Source: Desertimonas sp963772825 (GTDB taxonomy: Bacteria > Actinomycetota > Acidimicrobiia > Acidimicrobiales > Ilumatobacteraceae). Taken from it: a DNA stretch of 64,000 nucleotides. The stretch lies in assembly GCA_963772825.1 (NCBI GenBank), contig CAVYYX010000022.1:186001-250000 (forward strand), given 5' to 3'. This document shows, in pieces, positions 6,963 to 15,280 of this stretch. Position 1 is the first letter of the stretch. Each line of letters opens with the position of its first letter. The position numbers were made by a program, and so were the translations under genes. The notes beneath the pieces are model-generated. The model was not told where the DNA came from and did no database searches. It saw only the letters and a list, made by a program, of their open reading frames with translations.

Positions 6963-7328
6963 ATGGCTACTACCGCCAGCGCTCGCCGTGAGTCGCGGAT
7001 CCGCCGCCACCGTCGGGTGCGCAAGAAGATCCACGGCACCGCGGCGCGTCCGCGCCTCGCCGTGCACCGATCCAACAAGCACCTCGTCGTGCAGGTCATC
7101 GACGACGACGCCGGGCGCACGCTCGCTGCGGCGTCGACCACCGAGTCCGATCTGCGCGACGCCGGTGGTCACAGTGTCGAAGCCGCCTCGAAGGTCGGCA
7201 AGCTCGTCGCCGAGCGGGCCAAGGCCGCCGGCATCACCGCGGTCGTCTTCGACCGCGGTGGGTTCATCTATCACGGGCGCATCGCCGCGGTCGCCGCCGC
7301 GGCACGCGAAGCCGGTCTGGAGTTCTAA
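6963..7328 (+). CDS. rplR: 50S ribosomal protein L18 (uL18)
   Basis: A 121-residue 5S rRNA-binding protein. The basic N-terminus RRHRRVRKKIHGTAARPRLA and the end FDRGGFIYHGRIAAVAAAAREAGLEF are characteristic. ATG 6963 follows AGGAGT. The TAA stop overlaps the rpsE ATG (TAATG). Confidence 0.96.
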   Translation: MATTASARRESRIRRHRRVRKKIHGTAARPRLAVHRSNKHLVVQVIDDDAGRTLAAASTTESDLRDAGGHSVEAASKVGKLVAERAKAAGITAVVFDRGGFIYHGRIAAVAAAAREAGLEF

Positions 7329-7936
7329 TGGCAAACACCCACACCAGCTCGTTCGAGAGCACCGAAGGCGGCCTGCGCGAGTCGCGCGTCATCACGATCA
7401 ACCGCGTCGCCAAGGTCGTGCGCGGTGGTCGACGCTTCTCGTTCACCGCCCTCGTCGTCATCGGCGACGGCAACGGTCGCGTCGGTCTCGGCTACGGCAA
7501 GGCCAAGGAAGTGCCGCTGGCCATCCAGAAGGGCACCGAGGAGGCCAAGCGCAACCTGTTCGACGTGCCCCTCGCCGGCCCGACGATCCCCCACCCGGTG
7601 ATCGGCGTGACCGGTGCTGGTCGCGTCCTGATGAAGCCGGCGGCGCCCGGCACCGGCGTGATCGCCGGCGGCGCGGCGCGGATCATCCTCGAAGAGGCCG
7701 GGATCCACGACGTGCTGTGCAAGTCGCTCGGGTCGGCCAACCACATCAACGTCGCCCGGGCCACCGTGCAGGGCTTGCAGTCGCTGCAGCGCCCCGACGT
7801 GGTCGCCGCCCGCCGCGGCCTGGCCGCCGAGGACTTCGTCCCCAAGGGCATGCTGAAGGCCTACAACGACCGCAAGCGCGGGCTCCATGCGGCGAACGCC
7901 TCGGGCGCCGGAGACGACGCGGAAGGGAACGGCTGA
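7328..7936 (+). CDS. rpsE: 30S ribosomal protein S5 (uS5)
   Basis: A 202-residue protein acting in mRNA helicase activity and decoding fidelity. It has the dsRBD-like S5 N-domain (VIGDGNGRVGLGYGKAKEVPLAI) and the S5 C-domain (NVARATVQGLQSLQRP). The flanking N-terminal 15 and C-terminal 20 residues are variable. TGATG overlap with rpmD. Confidence 0.96.
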   Translation: MANTHTSSFESTEGGLRESRVITINRVAKVVRGGRRFSFTALVVIGDGNGRVGLGYGKAKEVPLAIQKGTEEAKRNLFDVPLAGPTIPHPVIGVTGAGRVLMKPAAPGTGVIAGGAARIILEEAGIHDVLCKSLGSANHINVARATVQGLQSLQRPDVVAARRGLAAEDFVPKGMLKAYNDRKRGLHAANASGAGDDAEGNG

Positions 7937-8142
7937 TGGCCGAGCATTCCGACCCTACGACGATCGTCGTCACCCAGGTGAAGTCGGGCACTCACGCCAA
8001 GCCGAAGACCCGTGGCACGCTGCGTGCCCTCGGCCTCGGGCGCATCGGCAAGTCGAACACGCTGCCCGATCGGCCCGAGATCCGCGGCATGATCGCCCGC
8101 GTCCCCCATCTCGTTGAGGTTCGTGAAGGAGAAGACTCATGA
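7936..8142 (+). CDS. rpmD: 50S ribosomal protein L30 (uL30)
   Basis: A 68-residue protein with a short non-conserved leader, then VVTQVKSGTHAKPKTRGTLR and LGLGRIGKSNTLPDRPEIRGMI, the L30 core. The start overlaps the rpsE stop, and the stop overlaps the rplO ATG (ATGA). Confidence 0.94.
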   Translation: MAEHSDPTTIVVTQVKSGTHAKPKTRGTLRALGLGRIGKSNTLPDRPEIRGMIARVPHLVEVREGEDS

Positions 8143-8657
8143 GAGTGCATGAACTGGCACCCTCGCCCGGTGCCAACAAGGGTCCCAAGCGCCGCGCCCG
8201 GGGCATCGGCGGCAAGGGCGGCAAGACCGCCGGCCGCGGAACGAAGGGTCAGCGCTCGCGCGGGCGGGGCAAAGTGCCCCGCGGCTTCGAAGGTGGGCAG
8301 ATGCCGCTGAAGCAGCGCGTCCCGAAGCTCAAGGGGTTCAACAACCCGTTCCGTGTCGAGTACGCCGGGGTCAACCTCGACACGCTCGAGGAGCTCGCCG
8401 ACCGCTTCGACGACGGCGCCGTGACCCCCGAGACGCTCGCCGCCGCCGGCGCCGTGCGCAAGGGTGTCTACGTCAAGGTCCTCGGGCGGGGCGAACTGTC
8501 ACGCAAGCTCGACGTCCACGTGCACGCCGTGTCGAAGACCGCCGAGGCTGCCATCACCGCGGCCGGCGGTACGGTCACGCTCGTCCAGCTCCCGTTCAAG
8601 GGCGAGAACAAGGCCGGTCGCCCGGCTGCCAAGGGCAATCAGTTCACCAACCGATAG
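8139..8657 (+). CDS. rplO: 50S ribosomal protein L15 (uL15)
   Basis: A 172-residue late-assembly protein. The glycine/arginine-rich N-terminus (RARGIGGKGGKTAGRGTKG) and FEGGQMPLKQRVPKLKGF are conserved. An uncommon feature is the C-terminal tail after TLVQLPFKGENKAGRPAAKG. secY begins 61 bp further on. Confidence 0.96.
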   Translation: MRVHELAPSPGANKGPKRRARGIGGKGGKTAGRGTKGQRSRGRGKVPRGFEGGQMPLKQRVPKLKGFNNPFRVEYAGVNLDTLEELADRFDDGAVTPETLAAAGAVRKGVYVKVLGRGELSRKLDVHVHAVSKTAEAAITAAGGTVTLVQLPFKGENKAGRPAAKGNQFTNR

Positions 8658-8718
8658 GTTCCGATCGCCGCGCCGACTGGCCCGGGACTGACCGCCGAGC
8701 ACACAAGGATCCACGACG

Positions 8719-10039
8719 TTGCTTTCCAGCCTGAAGAACATCTTCAAGATCCCGGATCTCCGCAACAAGATCCTGTTCACGATCATGATGGTCGCCGTCT
8801 ACCGGTTCGGCACGACGATCCGCGTGCCAGGCATCGATCACCAGGCGATCAAGCAGCTCCAGGACGCGGCGAGCACGCAGGGCGCGATCGGCTTCCTCAA
8901 CCTGTTCTCCGGCGGCGCCTTCGAGAAGCTTTTCGATCTTCGCCCTCGGGATCATGCCGTACATCACGGCGAGCATCATCATGCAGATCCTGGGCGTGGT
9001 GATCCCCAAGCTCGAACAGCTCCAACAACAGGGCGCCGTCGGCCAACGAAAGATCACCCAGTACACCCGGTACGTCACGATCGCCCTGGCGACGTTGCAG
9101 GCGACCGGTTTGGTATTCGTTTTCGGCACCGGGCGCGGCGCCGGGTACTTGTCGGTCAACGCCCCCAGCGTGCCGATCCTGCCCGACGGCCTGTGGCCGA
9201 GGGGTTATCTGATCATCCCCACGCTGGTCGCCGGCACGGCCGTGCTGATGTGGATGGGCGAGCTGATCAGCCAGCGGGGCATCGGCAACGGCATGTCGAT
9301 GATCATCTTCGCCTCGGTGGTGGCCGGGATGCCGTACGGCTTCTGGTCGATCCTCGTCCAGGACAAGTACTTCTGGTTCATCCTCATCATCGCCCTGACC
9401 CTGGCGATCATCGTCGCCATCGTGATCATCGAGTTGGGCCAACGGCGCATCCCGGTGCAGTTCGCCAAACGCGTGGTCGGGCGGCGGATGTACGGCGGGC
9501 AGAACACCTACATCCCGCTGAAGGTCAACCAGTCCGGCGTGATCCCGGTGATCTTTGCCAGCTCGATCCTGCTCATCCCGGTGATCGCGACCAACGTGCT
9601 CGGTGCCGCCGACTCCGGCTGGCGGCGCCAGGTCACCGAGTGGGTCAACGAGTACATCGTCAACCCGCAGAACATCGTGTACATCACGCTGTTCGCGCTG
9701 ATGATCATCGCCTTCGCGTACTTCTACAACACGATCGCCTTCGACCCAGTCCGCCAGGCCGACCAGATCCGCCGTCAGGGCGGGTTCATCCCCGGCGTGC
9801 GTCCCGGGCCGCAGACCGAGCGCTATCTCGCTCGGATCGTCAACCGCATCACGCTGCCCGGCGCCGTGTTCATCGCCATCGTGGCGACGATCCCGTACGT
9901 GGTCACGTGGATGGCAGGGATCCAGAGCCTCGGGTTCGCAGGCACCAGCCTGCTGATCGCCGTCGGCGTGGCGCTCGAGGTGATGCGTCAGATCGACAGC
10001 CAGCTCACGCTGCGCAACTACGAGGGGTTCCTGAAATAG
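8719..10039 (+). CDS. secY: Protein translocase subunit SecY (needs one-base correction)
   Basis: SecY is the channel of the Sec translocon. TTG 8719 gives LSSLKNIFKIPDLRNKILFTIM, a good SecY N-terminus. The frame breaks in the run TTTT at 8930-8933, where removing one T joins SGGAFEKL to SIFALGIMPYITASIIMQIL exactly as in the family. The rest runs in that frame to 10039, about 440 residues and ten membrane helices, including RQGGFIPGVRPG and IDSQLTLRNYEGFLK. SecY is essential, so a sequencing insertion is the likely cause. Confidence 0.92.
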
Positions 10040-10055
10040 CGGCGAGGCTCCTCCG

Positions 10056-10721
10056 GTGATCCCGGGAGCTCGGCTCGTCATCCTCGGTCGCCAAGGAGCC
10101 GGCAAGGGAACGCAGTGTGTTCGCATGTCGCGCCACTACGTCGTGCCGCACATCTCCACCGGCGACATGCTGCGCGCGGCGGTCCGCGAGGGCACCGAGC
10201 TCGGCCTGGCCGCCAAGGAGACCATGGACTCCGGCGGCCTCGTCGGCGACGAGATCATGATCGGCCTCGTCGACGAACGGCTGCAGCGGGCCGACGCCCG
10301 TACGCGTGGATACATCCTCGACGGCTTCCCGCGCACGGTGATGCAGGCCGACGCCCTCGACGAGATCGCCGGGGACAAGCCGCTCGACGTCGTGATCGAC
10401 CTGTACGTCGCCCGCGAGGTGGTCATCCGCCGGATCTCGGCGCGCCGGGTATGCCGGGACTGCGGGACCAACTACACGGCGACCGGCCTCGAACGCCCTC
10501 CGTGGATCTGCGAGGTGTGCGGCGGCGACGTGATGCAACGCGCCGACGATCATCCCGACGCCATCAACCGTCGCCTCGACCTCTACGAGACCCAGACCGC
10601 TCCCCTGATCGAGCACTACACCGACCAGGAGCGTCTCGTGATCGTCGACGGCCTGGGCACCCCCGACGAGGTCTTCGAGCGCCTCACCGACGCCGTCGCT
10701 GTCGCCCGCAAGGAACGCTGA
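10056..10721 (+). CDS. adk: Adenylate kinase, zinc-LID type
   Basis: Catalyses ATP + AMP to 2 ADP. It has 221 residues, GTG start. The P-loop is GRQGAGKGT (residues 10-18), the AMP site HISTGDMLR, and DGFPRT is present. The LID carries CRDC and CEVC, four cysteines that bind zinc in the long adenylate kinases. It follows secY as usual, but no map (methionine aminopeptidase) gene lies between adk and infA. Confidence 0.97.
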   Translation: MIPGARLVILGRQGAGKGTQCVRMSRHYVVPHISTGDMLRAAVREGTELGLAAKETMDSGGLVGDEIMIGLVDERLQRADARTRGYILDGFPRTVMQADALDEIAGDKPLDVVIDLYVAREVVIRRISARRVCRDCGTNYTATGLERPPWICEVCGGDVMQRADDHPDAINRRLDLYETQTAPLIEHYTDQERLVIVDGLGTPDEVFERLTDAVAVARKER

Positions 10722-10745
10722 GTTTGGCGCTCACCGTTGCCCGTT

Positions 10746-10816
10746 CTGGGCGGCCTCCGATCCAATTCGTGATTTGGGCGGCCTCCGGTCCGGTTTCCGG
10801 CCGTTTGGCCGCCCAG
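10746..10816 (+). repeat. 71-bp three-armed dispersed element, copy 1
   Basis: Begins CTGGGCGGCC and ends with its exact complement GGCCGCCCAG. A second direct copy of the left motif (TTGGGCGGCCTCCGGTCC) lies inside, at 10774. The same 71-bp layout recurs at 48484-48554 and, reversed and diverged, at 44396-44465. It fills part of the 281-bp gap between adk and infA; nothing else recognisable was found in that gap. Confidence 0.8.
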
Positions 10817-11002
10817 TTAGCCATTGCAGCCGACTGCCAGCCAACCGAACCGCCACACGCTGGCATTGGAGTTGCTCCGCCCCGCCGGTAACATTGATCC
10901 CCGGCCTGTACGCAGGCCGGTCCCAGTTCGCCCGGGTCACGGCCGGTGCCGATGTCGGCACGTCGATCGCGATCCCCCTGATCACACGGTGAGGAGCTCC
11001 TC

Positions 11003-11227
11003 CTGCCCAAGCCCAAAGAAGACGCCATCGTGCTCGAAGGCACGATCCTGGAGTCGTTGCCCAACGCCATGTTCCGTGTCGAACTCGACAACGGCCACAA
11101 GGTGTTGGCGCACATCTCCGGCAAGATGCGGATGCACTACATCCGCATCCTGCCTGGCGACAAGGTGCAGGTAGAGCTCACACCCTACGACCTCACCCGA
11201 GGTCGCATCACGTACCGCTTCAAGTGA
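11003..11227 (+). CDS. infA: Translation initiation factor IF-1, apparently with a CTG start
   Basis: IF-1 occupies the 30S A site during initiation. The protein KPKEDAIVLEGTILESLPNAMFR... runs to GRITYRFK, the usual end. The first standard start in frame, GTG 11030, would cut off the conserved KEDAIVLEG stretch and leave 65 residues. CTG 11003 gives 74 residues and lies 6 bases after GAGGAG (10991-10996), so a CTG start is likely. GTG 11030 remains an alternative. Confidence 0.85.
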   Translation: MPKPKEDAIVLEGTILESLPNAMFRVELDNGHKVLAHISGKMRMHYIRILPGDKVQVELTPYDLTRGRITYRFK

Positions 11228-11246
11228 GCCCAGAGAGACCGTTGCC

Positions 11247-11360
11247 ATGAAGGTTCGACCCAGCGTCAAAAAGATGTGCGAGAAGTGCAAGGTGATCCGC
11301 CGGCACGGTCGCGTCCAGGTGATCTGCGAGAACCCACGTCACAAGCAGCGCCAGGGCTGA
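11247..11360 (+). CDS. rpmJ: 50S ribosomal protein L36 (bL36)
   Basis: A 37-residue zinc-binding protein: MKVRPSVKKMCEKCKVIRRH, then VICENPRHKQRQG. The C-x2-C and later Cys and His are the zinc ligands. It is the standard neighbour of infA and rpsM. Confidence 0.96.
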   Translation: MKVRPSVKKMCEKCKVIRRHGRVQVICENPRHKQRQG

Positions 11361-11391
11361 GCCAAACCGAAGAGACGGAGACGAATCACCG

Positions 11392-11772
11392 ATGGCACGT
11401 ATCGCCGGCATCGACATCCCCCGCGAGAAGCGGCTGGAGATCTCACTCACCTACATCTTCGGCATCGGCCTGCCGACGGCGCAGAAGCTGTGCGCCGACG
11501 TCGGCCTCGATCCGAACACCAAGGTGTCGGCCCTGACGGACGACGAGGTGCTCAAGATCCGCACCTACGTCGACGACAACCTGCGCATCGAAGGCGACCT
11601 GCGCCGCGACGTCCAACAGGACATCAAGCGGAAGGTCGAGATCGGGTGCTACCAGGGTGTCCGTCACCGCCGTGGGCTGCCGGTGCGAGGCCAACGCACG
11701 CACACCAATGCCCGTACCCGCAAGGGACCCAAGCGCACCGTCGCCAACAAGAAGAAGGCTGTGAGGAAGTAA
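11392..11772 (+). CDS. rpsM: 30S ribosomal protein S13 (uS13)
   Basis: A 126-residue head protein contacting the P-site tRNA. ARIAGIDIPREKRLEISLTY starts it. GCYQGVRHRRGLPVRGQRTHTNARTRKG is the S13 signature, followed by a basic tail. Confidence 0.97.
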   Translation: MARIAGIDIPREKRLEISLTYIFGIGLPTAQKLCADVGLDPNTKVSALTDDEVLKIRTYVDDNLRIEGDLRRDVQQDIKRKVEIGCYQGVRHRRGLPVRGQRTHTNARTRKGPKRTVANKKKAVRK

Positions 11773-11776
11773 CCCG

Positions 11777-12175
11777 ATGGCGAAGCCAAAGCCAGCCGGA
11801 CGGCGACCCCGCCGCCGCGACCGCAAGAACGTCACCACGGGTGTGGTGCACATCAAGAGCTCGTTCAACAACACGATCGTCTCGATCACCGACACCGAGG
11901 GCAACGTCATCGCCTGGGCGTCGTCGGGTGGCGTCGGGTTCAAGGGCTCCCGCAAGTCGACGCCGTTCGCTGCCCAGCTCGCCGCCGAGCGCGCCGGCCG
12001 GGCGGCGATGGAGCACGGTCTGCGCCGCGCCGAGGTCCAGGTGAAGGGCCCCGGCTCAGGTCGCGACACCGCCGTCCGTTCGATCCAGAACACGGGCATC
12101 GAGGTCACCTCGATCAAGGACGTCACCCCCGTGCCGCACAACGGCTGCCGTCAACCGAAGCGTCGGAGAGGCTGA
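11777..12175 (+). CDS. rpsK: 30S ribosomal protein S11 (uS11)
   Basis: A 132-residue platform protein. HIKSSFNNTIVSITDTEGN and KGPGSGRDTAVRSIQ are conserved, and DVTPVPHNGCRQPKRRRG is the usual end. Four bases separate it from rpsM. Confidence 0.97.
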   Translation: MAKPKPAGRRPRRRDRKNVTTGVVHIKSSFNNTIVSITDTEGNVIAWASSGGVGFKGSRKSTPFAAQLAAERAGRAAMEHGLRRAEVQVKGPGSGRDTAVRSIQNTGIEVTSIKDVTPVPHNGCRQPKRRRG

Positions 12176-12177
12176 TC

Positions 12178-12795
12178 ATGGCTCGTTACACCGGTCCCAA
12201 GGTCCGCTTGTCGCGGCGTCTCAGCACCAACCTGTTCGAGAACGAGAAGGGTCGTCGGGCGCTCGAGCGCCGGCCCTTCCCGCCGGGCGCCCACGGTCGC
12301 ACCCGGCGTCGCACGAACGCCTCCGAGTACCTCAGCCAGCTGCAGGAGAAGCAGAAGGCGAAGTACATCTACGGAGTCCTCGAGCGTCAGTTCAAGCGCA
12401 CCTACGCCGAGGCGACGCGGCTCGCCGGGCCGACCGGCGAGAACCTCCTGCGCCTGCTCGAGATGCGCCTCGACAACGTCACGTTCCGCGCCGGTTGGGC
12501 GTCGACCCGCCCGCAGGCCCGCCAGTTCGTCAACCACGGCCTGGTCCAGGTCAACGGCAAGCGGGTCGACATCGCCAGCTACCGCGTCCGCCAAGGCGAT
12601 GTCGTCACCCTCGGGCCGCGTGCCAGCAAGATGATCGTCATCCAGCACAACATCGACGTTCTCGACCGCTCGCTCGTCGGCTGGCTCGAGGCCGGCGACG
12701 GCGGCAAGCAGGTCACCGTCCGCTCGCTGCCCCAGCGCGACCACATCGACGTCCCCGTGCGCGAGCAGCTCATCGTCGAGCTCTACTCCAAGTAA
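12178..12795 (+). CDS. rpsD: 30S ribosomal protein S4 (uS4)
   Basis: A 205-residue primary 16S binder. It has an S4 domain at about residues 95-160 (RLDNVTFRAGWASTRPQARQ, then VNGKRVDIASYRVRQGD). The N-terminus RYTGPKVRLSRRL is the type without the zinc-binding cysteines. The order rpsM-rpsK-rpsD-rpoA-rplQ is the alpha operon. Confidence 0.97.
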   Translation: MARYTGPKVRLSRRLSTNLFENEKGRRALERRPFPPGAHGRTRRRTNASEYLSQLQEKQKAKYIYGVLERQFKRTYAEATRLAGPTGENLLRLLEMRLDNVTFRAGWASTRPQARQFVNHGLVQVNGKRVDIASYRVRQGDVVTLGPRASKMIVIQHNIDVLDRSLVGWLEAGDGGKQVTVRSLPQRDHIDVPVREQLIVELYSK

Positions 12796-12846
12796 TCCTT
12801 CGCAGAACCACCGCCTTACACGCCCAGAGAGAAAGTCACCGCAGCC

Positions 12847-13779
12847 ATGCTCGTCATGCAGCGCCCCACGATCGAAGCCGTCACCGAGGAGTCGGGCAAC
12901 CGTCAGCGTTTCGCCATCGGACCCCTCGAGCCGGGCTTCGGCTACACCCTCGGCAACTCCCTCCGTCGCACCCTGCTGTCGTCGATTCCCGGCGCGGCGA
13001 TCACCACGGTCCGCTTCGATGAAGCGTTGCACGAGTTCGACACGATCGCCGGTGTCGCCGAGGACGTCACCGACATCATCCTCAACCTCAAGGACGTCGT
13101 CGTCACGTCCGAGTCGTCGGATCCCGTGACGTGCCGCCTCGATGCGCGCGGTGCCGGTGAGGTGACCGCAGGTGACATCGAGGTCACCGCCGATATCGAG
13201 GTGCTCAACAAGGACCTGGTCATCGCCCACCTCAGCGGCAAGGGTCGCCTTGCCATCGACCTCACCGTCGAGCAGGGTCGTGGCTACTCGTCGAGCGACC
13301 GCGACACCGAGAGCCGCACGATCGGTGTGGTGCCCATCGATGCGATCTTCTCGCCGGTGCGCCGGGTGATGTTCGAGGTCGAGCCGACCCGCGTCGAGCA
13401 GTCGACGAACTACGACCGCCTCGTCCTCGACATCGAGACCGACGGCTCGGTCACGCCGGCCGACGCGCTGGCGTCGGCAGGCGCCACGTTGCGTTCGCTG
13501 GCCGAGCTGGTGTCATCGCTCAGCGAGGACGCTCCGGGCCTTGAGCTCGGTGAGGTCAGCGACTCGACGTCGAGCTCGCCCGATCTCGAACTGCCGATCG
13601 AGGACCTCGATCTGTCCGAGCGGCCGAGCAACTGCCTCAAGCGGGCGCAGATCAACACGGTCGGCGAGCTGCTCCAGAAGACCGAGGACGATCTCCTCAA
13701 CATCACCAACTTCGGTCAGAAGAGCCTCGACGAGGTCAAGCAGAAGCTCGACGAGCGCGGCTTGTCGCTGCGCGGCTGA
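12847..13779 (+). CDS. rpoA: RNA polymerase alpha subunit
   Basis: A 310-residue subunit. The dimerisation NTD (to about residue 230) contains EPGFGYTLGNSLRRTLLSSIPG, and the CTD (from about 245) contains LDLSERPSNCLKRAQINTVGELL, which binds UP elements and activators. An acidic Ser/Glu linker joins them. ATG 12847 is used; ATG 12856 is an alternative. Confidence 0.97.
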   Translation: MLVMQRPTIEAVTEESGNRQRFAIGPLEPGFGYTLGNSLRRTLLSSIPGAAITTVRFDEALHEFDTIAGVAEDVTDIILNLKDVVVTSESSDPVTCRLDARGAGEVTAGDIEVTADIEVLNKDLVIAHLSGKGRLAIDLTVEQGRGYSSSDRDTESRTIGVVPIDAIFSPVRRVMFEVEPTRVEQSTNYDRLVLDIETDGSVTPADALASAGATLRSLAELVSSLSEDAPGLELGEVSDSTSSSPDLELPIEDLDLSERPSNCLKRAQINTVGELLQKTEDDLLNITNFGQKSLDEVKQKLDERGLSLRG

Positions 13780-13793
13780 GAACGGACTGACCG

Positions 13794-14165
13794 ATGCCCA
13801 CACCACGCAAGTCCAAGCGCTTCGGCGGTGACGCCGCCCATCAGCGCTTGATGATGGCCAACCTCGCCGCTTCGTTGTTCGCTGCCGAGGCGATCGTCAC
13901 CACGGAAGCCAAGGCCAAGGCCCTGCGCCCCGTCGCCGAGCGTCTGATCACCAAGGCCAAGAAGGCCCAGGACGAGGGCAGCGCCGTGCGCGTCCACCAG
14001 CTGCGCCAGATCCAGAGCTTCCTCGGCGACCGCGAGATGACCCACAAGCTGATCAACGAGGTCGCCCCCCGCTACCTCGAGCGCAACGGCGGCTACACCC
14101 GCATCCTCAAGCTCGGCACACGCGCAGGCGACCGCGCCGAGATGGCCCGCATCGAACTCGTCTGA
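13794..14165 (+). CDS. rplQ: 50S ribosomal protein L17 (bL17)
   Basis: A 123-residue protein at the tunnel exit. MPTPRKSKRFGGDAAHQRLMM is close to the actinobacterial form, and the end YTRILKLGTRAGDRAEMARIELV is conserved. It ends the ribosomal cluster; a 45-bp hairpin follows six bases after the stop. Confidence 0.97.
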   Translation: MPTPRKSKRFGGDAAHQRLMMANLAASLFAAEAIVTTEAKAKALRPVAERLITKAKKAQDEGSAVRVHQLRQIQSFLGDREMTHKLINEVAPRYLERNGGYTRILKLGTRAGDRAEMARIELV

Positions 14166-14170
14166 CCGGT

Positions 14171-14215
14171 TTGTGTAAGCAGGTAAGCCGTCTGCGGGCT
14201 TACACGCTTACACAG
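14171..14215. repeat. 45-bp hairpin element, copy 1 (terminator-like, after rplQ)
   Basis: 18-bp arms at 14172-14189 and 14197-14214 (two mismatches) with loop GTCTGCG. The copy at 61011-61055 has the same length, nearly the same loop and the same AGCG flank. Without a T-tract it is not a classical terminator, but its place after the alpha operon suits 3'-end formation. Confidence 0.8.
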
Positions 14216-14226
14216 AGCGCTTGGCG

Positions 14227-15009
14227 ATGAACGTCAAGGCGGTTGTCGCCTACGACGGCGGCGGCTTTCACGGGTTTGCGGTCAACGAGGGCGTCCGCAC
14301 GATCGCCGGGACCTTGACCGAGGCGATCTCCACGGTCGTCCGCCAGCAGGTGACGCTCACCGGTGCAGGGCGCACCGACGCCGGTGTCCACGCCTGGGGC
14401 CAGGTGATTTCCGTCGACTTGCCGGACGGCGTCGACGTCGAGGACCTCGCCCGCCGGGTCAACAAGCTGTGCGCGCCGGGGATCGCTGTGCGCTCGGTCG
14501 AGATCGTCGGCGAGGACTTCAACGCCAGATTCTCGGCGCAGTGGCGGCAGTACCGCTACGAGGTCTGGAATGCACCACACCCGAACCCGTTGATCCGCAC
14601 GCGGTCGTGGCACGTCCCGGCGCCGCTCGACGTCGACGGCATGAACATCGCAGCCAATCACTTCGTCGGCGAGCACGACTTCGCCTCGTTCTGTCGGCGG
14701 CCCAAGGGTCTGGGCGGCGCCCAGAGATCACAGGTCGACCTTGGCGTCGCCGAGCCGAGCCTTGTGCGGAATGTGATGCATACGGGTTGGACGGTGGTCG
14801 ACCCCGATGGCCCCCTGGTGCGGTTCGAGATCCGGGCCAACGCCTTCTGCCATCAGATGGTCCGCTCGATCGTCGGCTCGCTCGTCGACGTTGGCACCGG
14901 CAAACTGGAGTCGGATGAGCTGCCGGCGATCCTCGCTGCCCGGGATCGCGGTTCTGCCGGCCAGGTCGCTCCGCCTCAGGGTCTCACGCTTTGGGAGGTC
15001 GGTTATTGA
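14227..15009 (+). CDS. truA: tRNA pseudouridine(38-40) synthase
   Basis: Converts U38-U40 in tRNA anticodon arms to pseudouridine. The catalytic Asp is in GRTDAGVHAWGQ (about residue 57). RYEVWNAPHPNPL and FCHQMVRSIVGSLVDVGTGK are conserved. ATG 14227 gives MNVKAVVAYDGGGFHGF, 260 residues; TTG 14221 is possible. It follows rplQ, as in many actinobacteria. Confidence 0.95.
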   Translation: MNVKAVVAYDGGGFHGFAVNEGVRTIAGTLTEAISTVVRQQVTLTGAGRTDAGVHAWGQVISVDLPDGVDVEDLARRVNKLCAPGIAVRSVEIVGEDFNARFSAQWRQYRYEVWNAPHPNPLIRTRSWHVPAPLDVDGMNIAANHFVGEHDFASFCRRPKGLGGAQRSQVDLGVAEPSLVRNVMHTGWTVVDPDGPLVRFEIRANAFCHQMVRSIVGSLVDVGTGKLESDELPAILAARDRGSAGQVAPPQGLTLWEVGY

Positions 15010-15210
15010 AGAACCTGGCGATCAACGGATCGGCGATGGTCTTCGCCCTCTTCGGGATCGCTGCGCCGCCGGACCCGTCGGTTCCACCACCGACAGCTAT
15101 CCCAGCGTGCGAGGAGGCGGTCGACGCGATCTTCGACGATTGGCAGGACATCATCGACGGGTGGGCCGATGTAAACCGCCAACCTGGCGATCGGCGGGCA
15201 CACCGACTAG
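15006..15210 (+). CDS. Small putative secreted protein (uncertain)
   Basis: From TTG 15006, overlapping the truA stop, a short hydrophobic leader (AMVFALFGIAA) is followed by a Pro-rich stretch and CEEAVDAIFDDWQDIIDGWADV. Removing one A at 15175-15177 gives a natural end TANLAIGGHTD at TAG 15208. No family recognised. The remaining sequence to 15280 shows nothing else. Confidence 0.3.
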
Positions 15211-15280
15211 GTCTATGGCGGGCTGTTCGACATCTGAACGCGGTTGACCAGCACCTCGATGCCCGTCGAGGATTGCGATA

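Noticed and set aside
8719..10059. Programmed frameshift in secY
   Set aside because: No slippery heptamer or stimulatory structure is evident, and the same one-base surplus occurs in many other genes of this window, so a sequence error is simpler.
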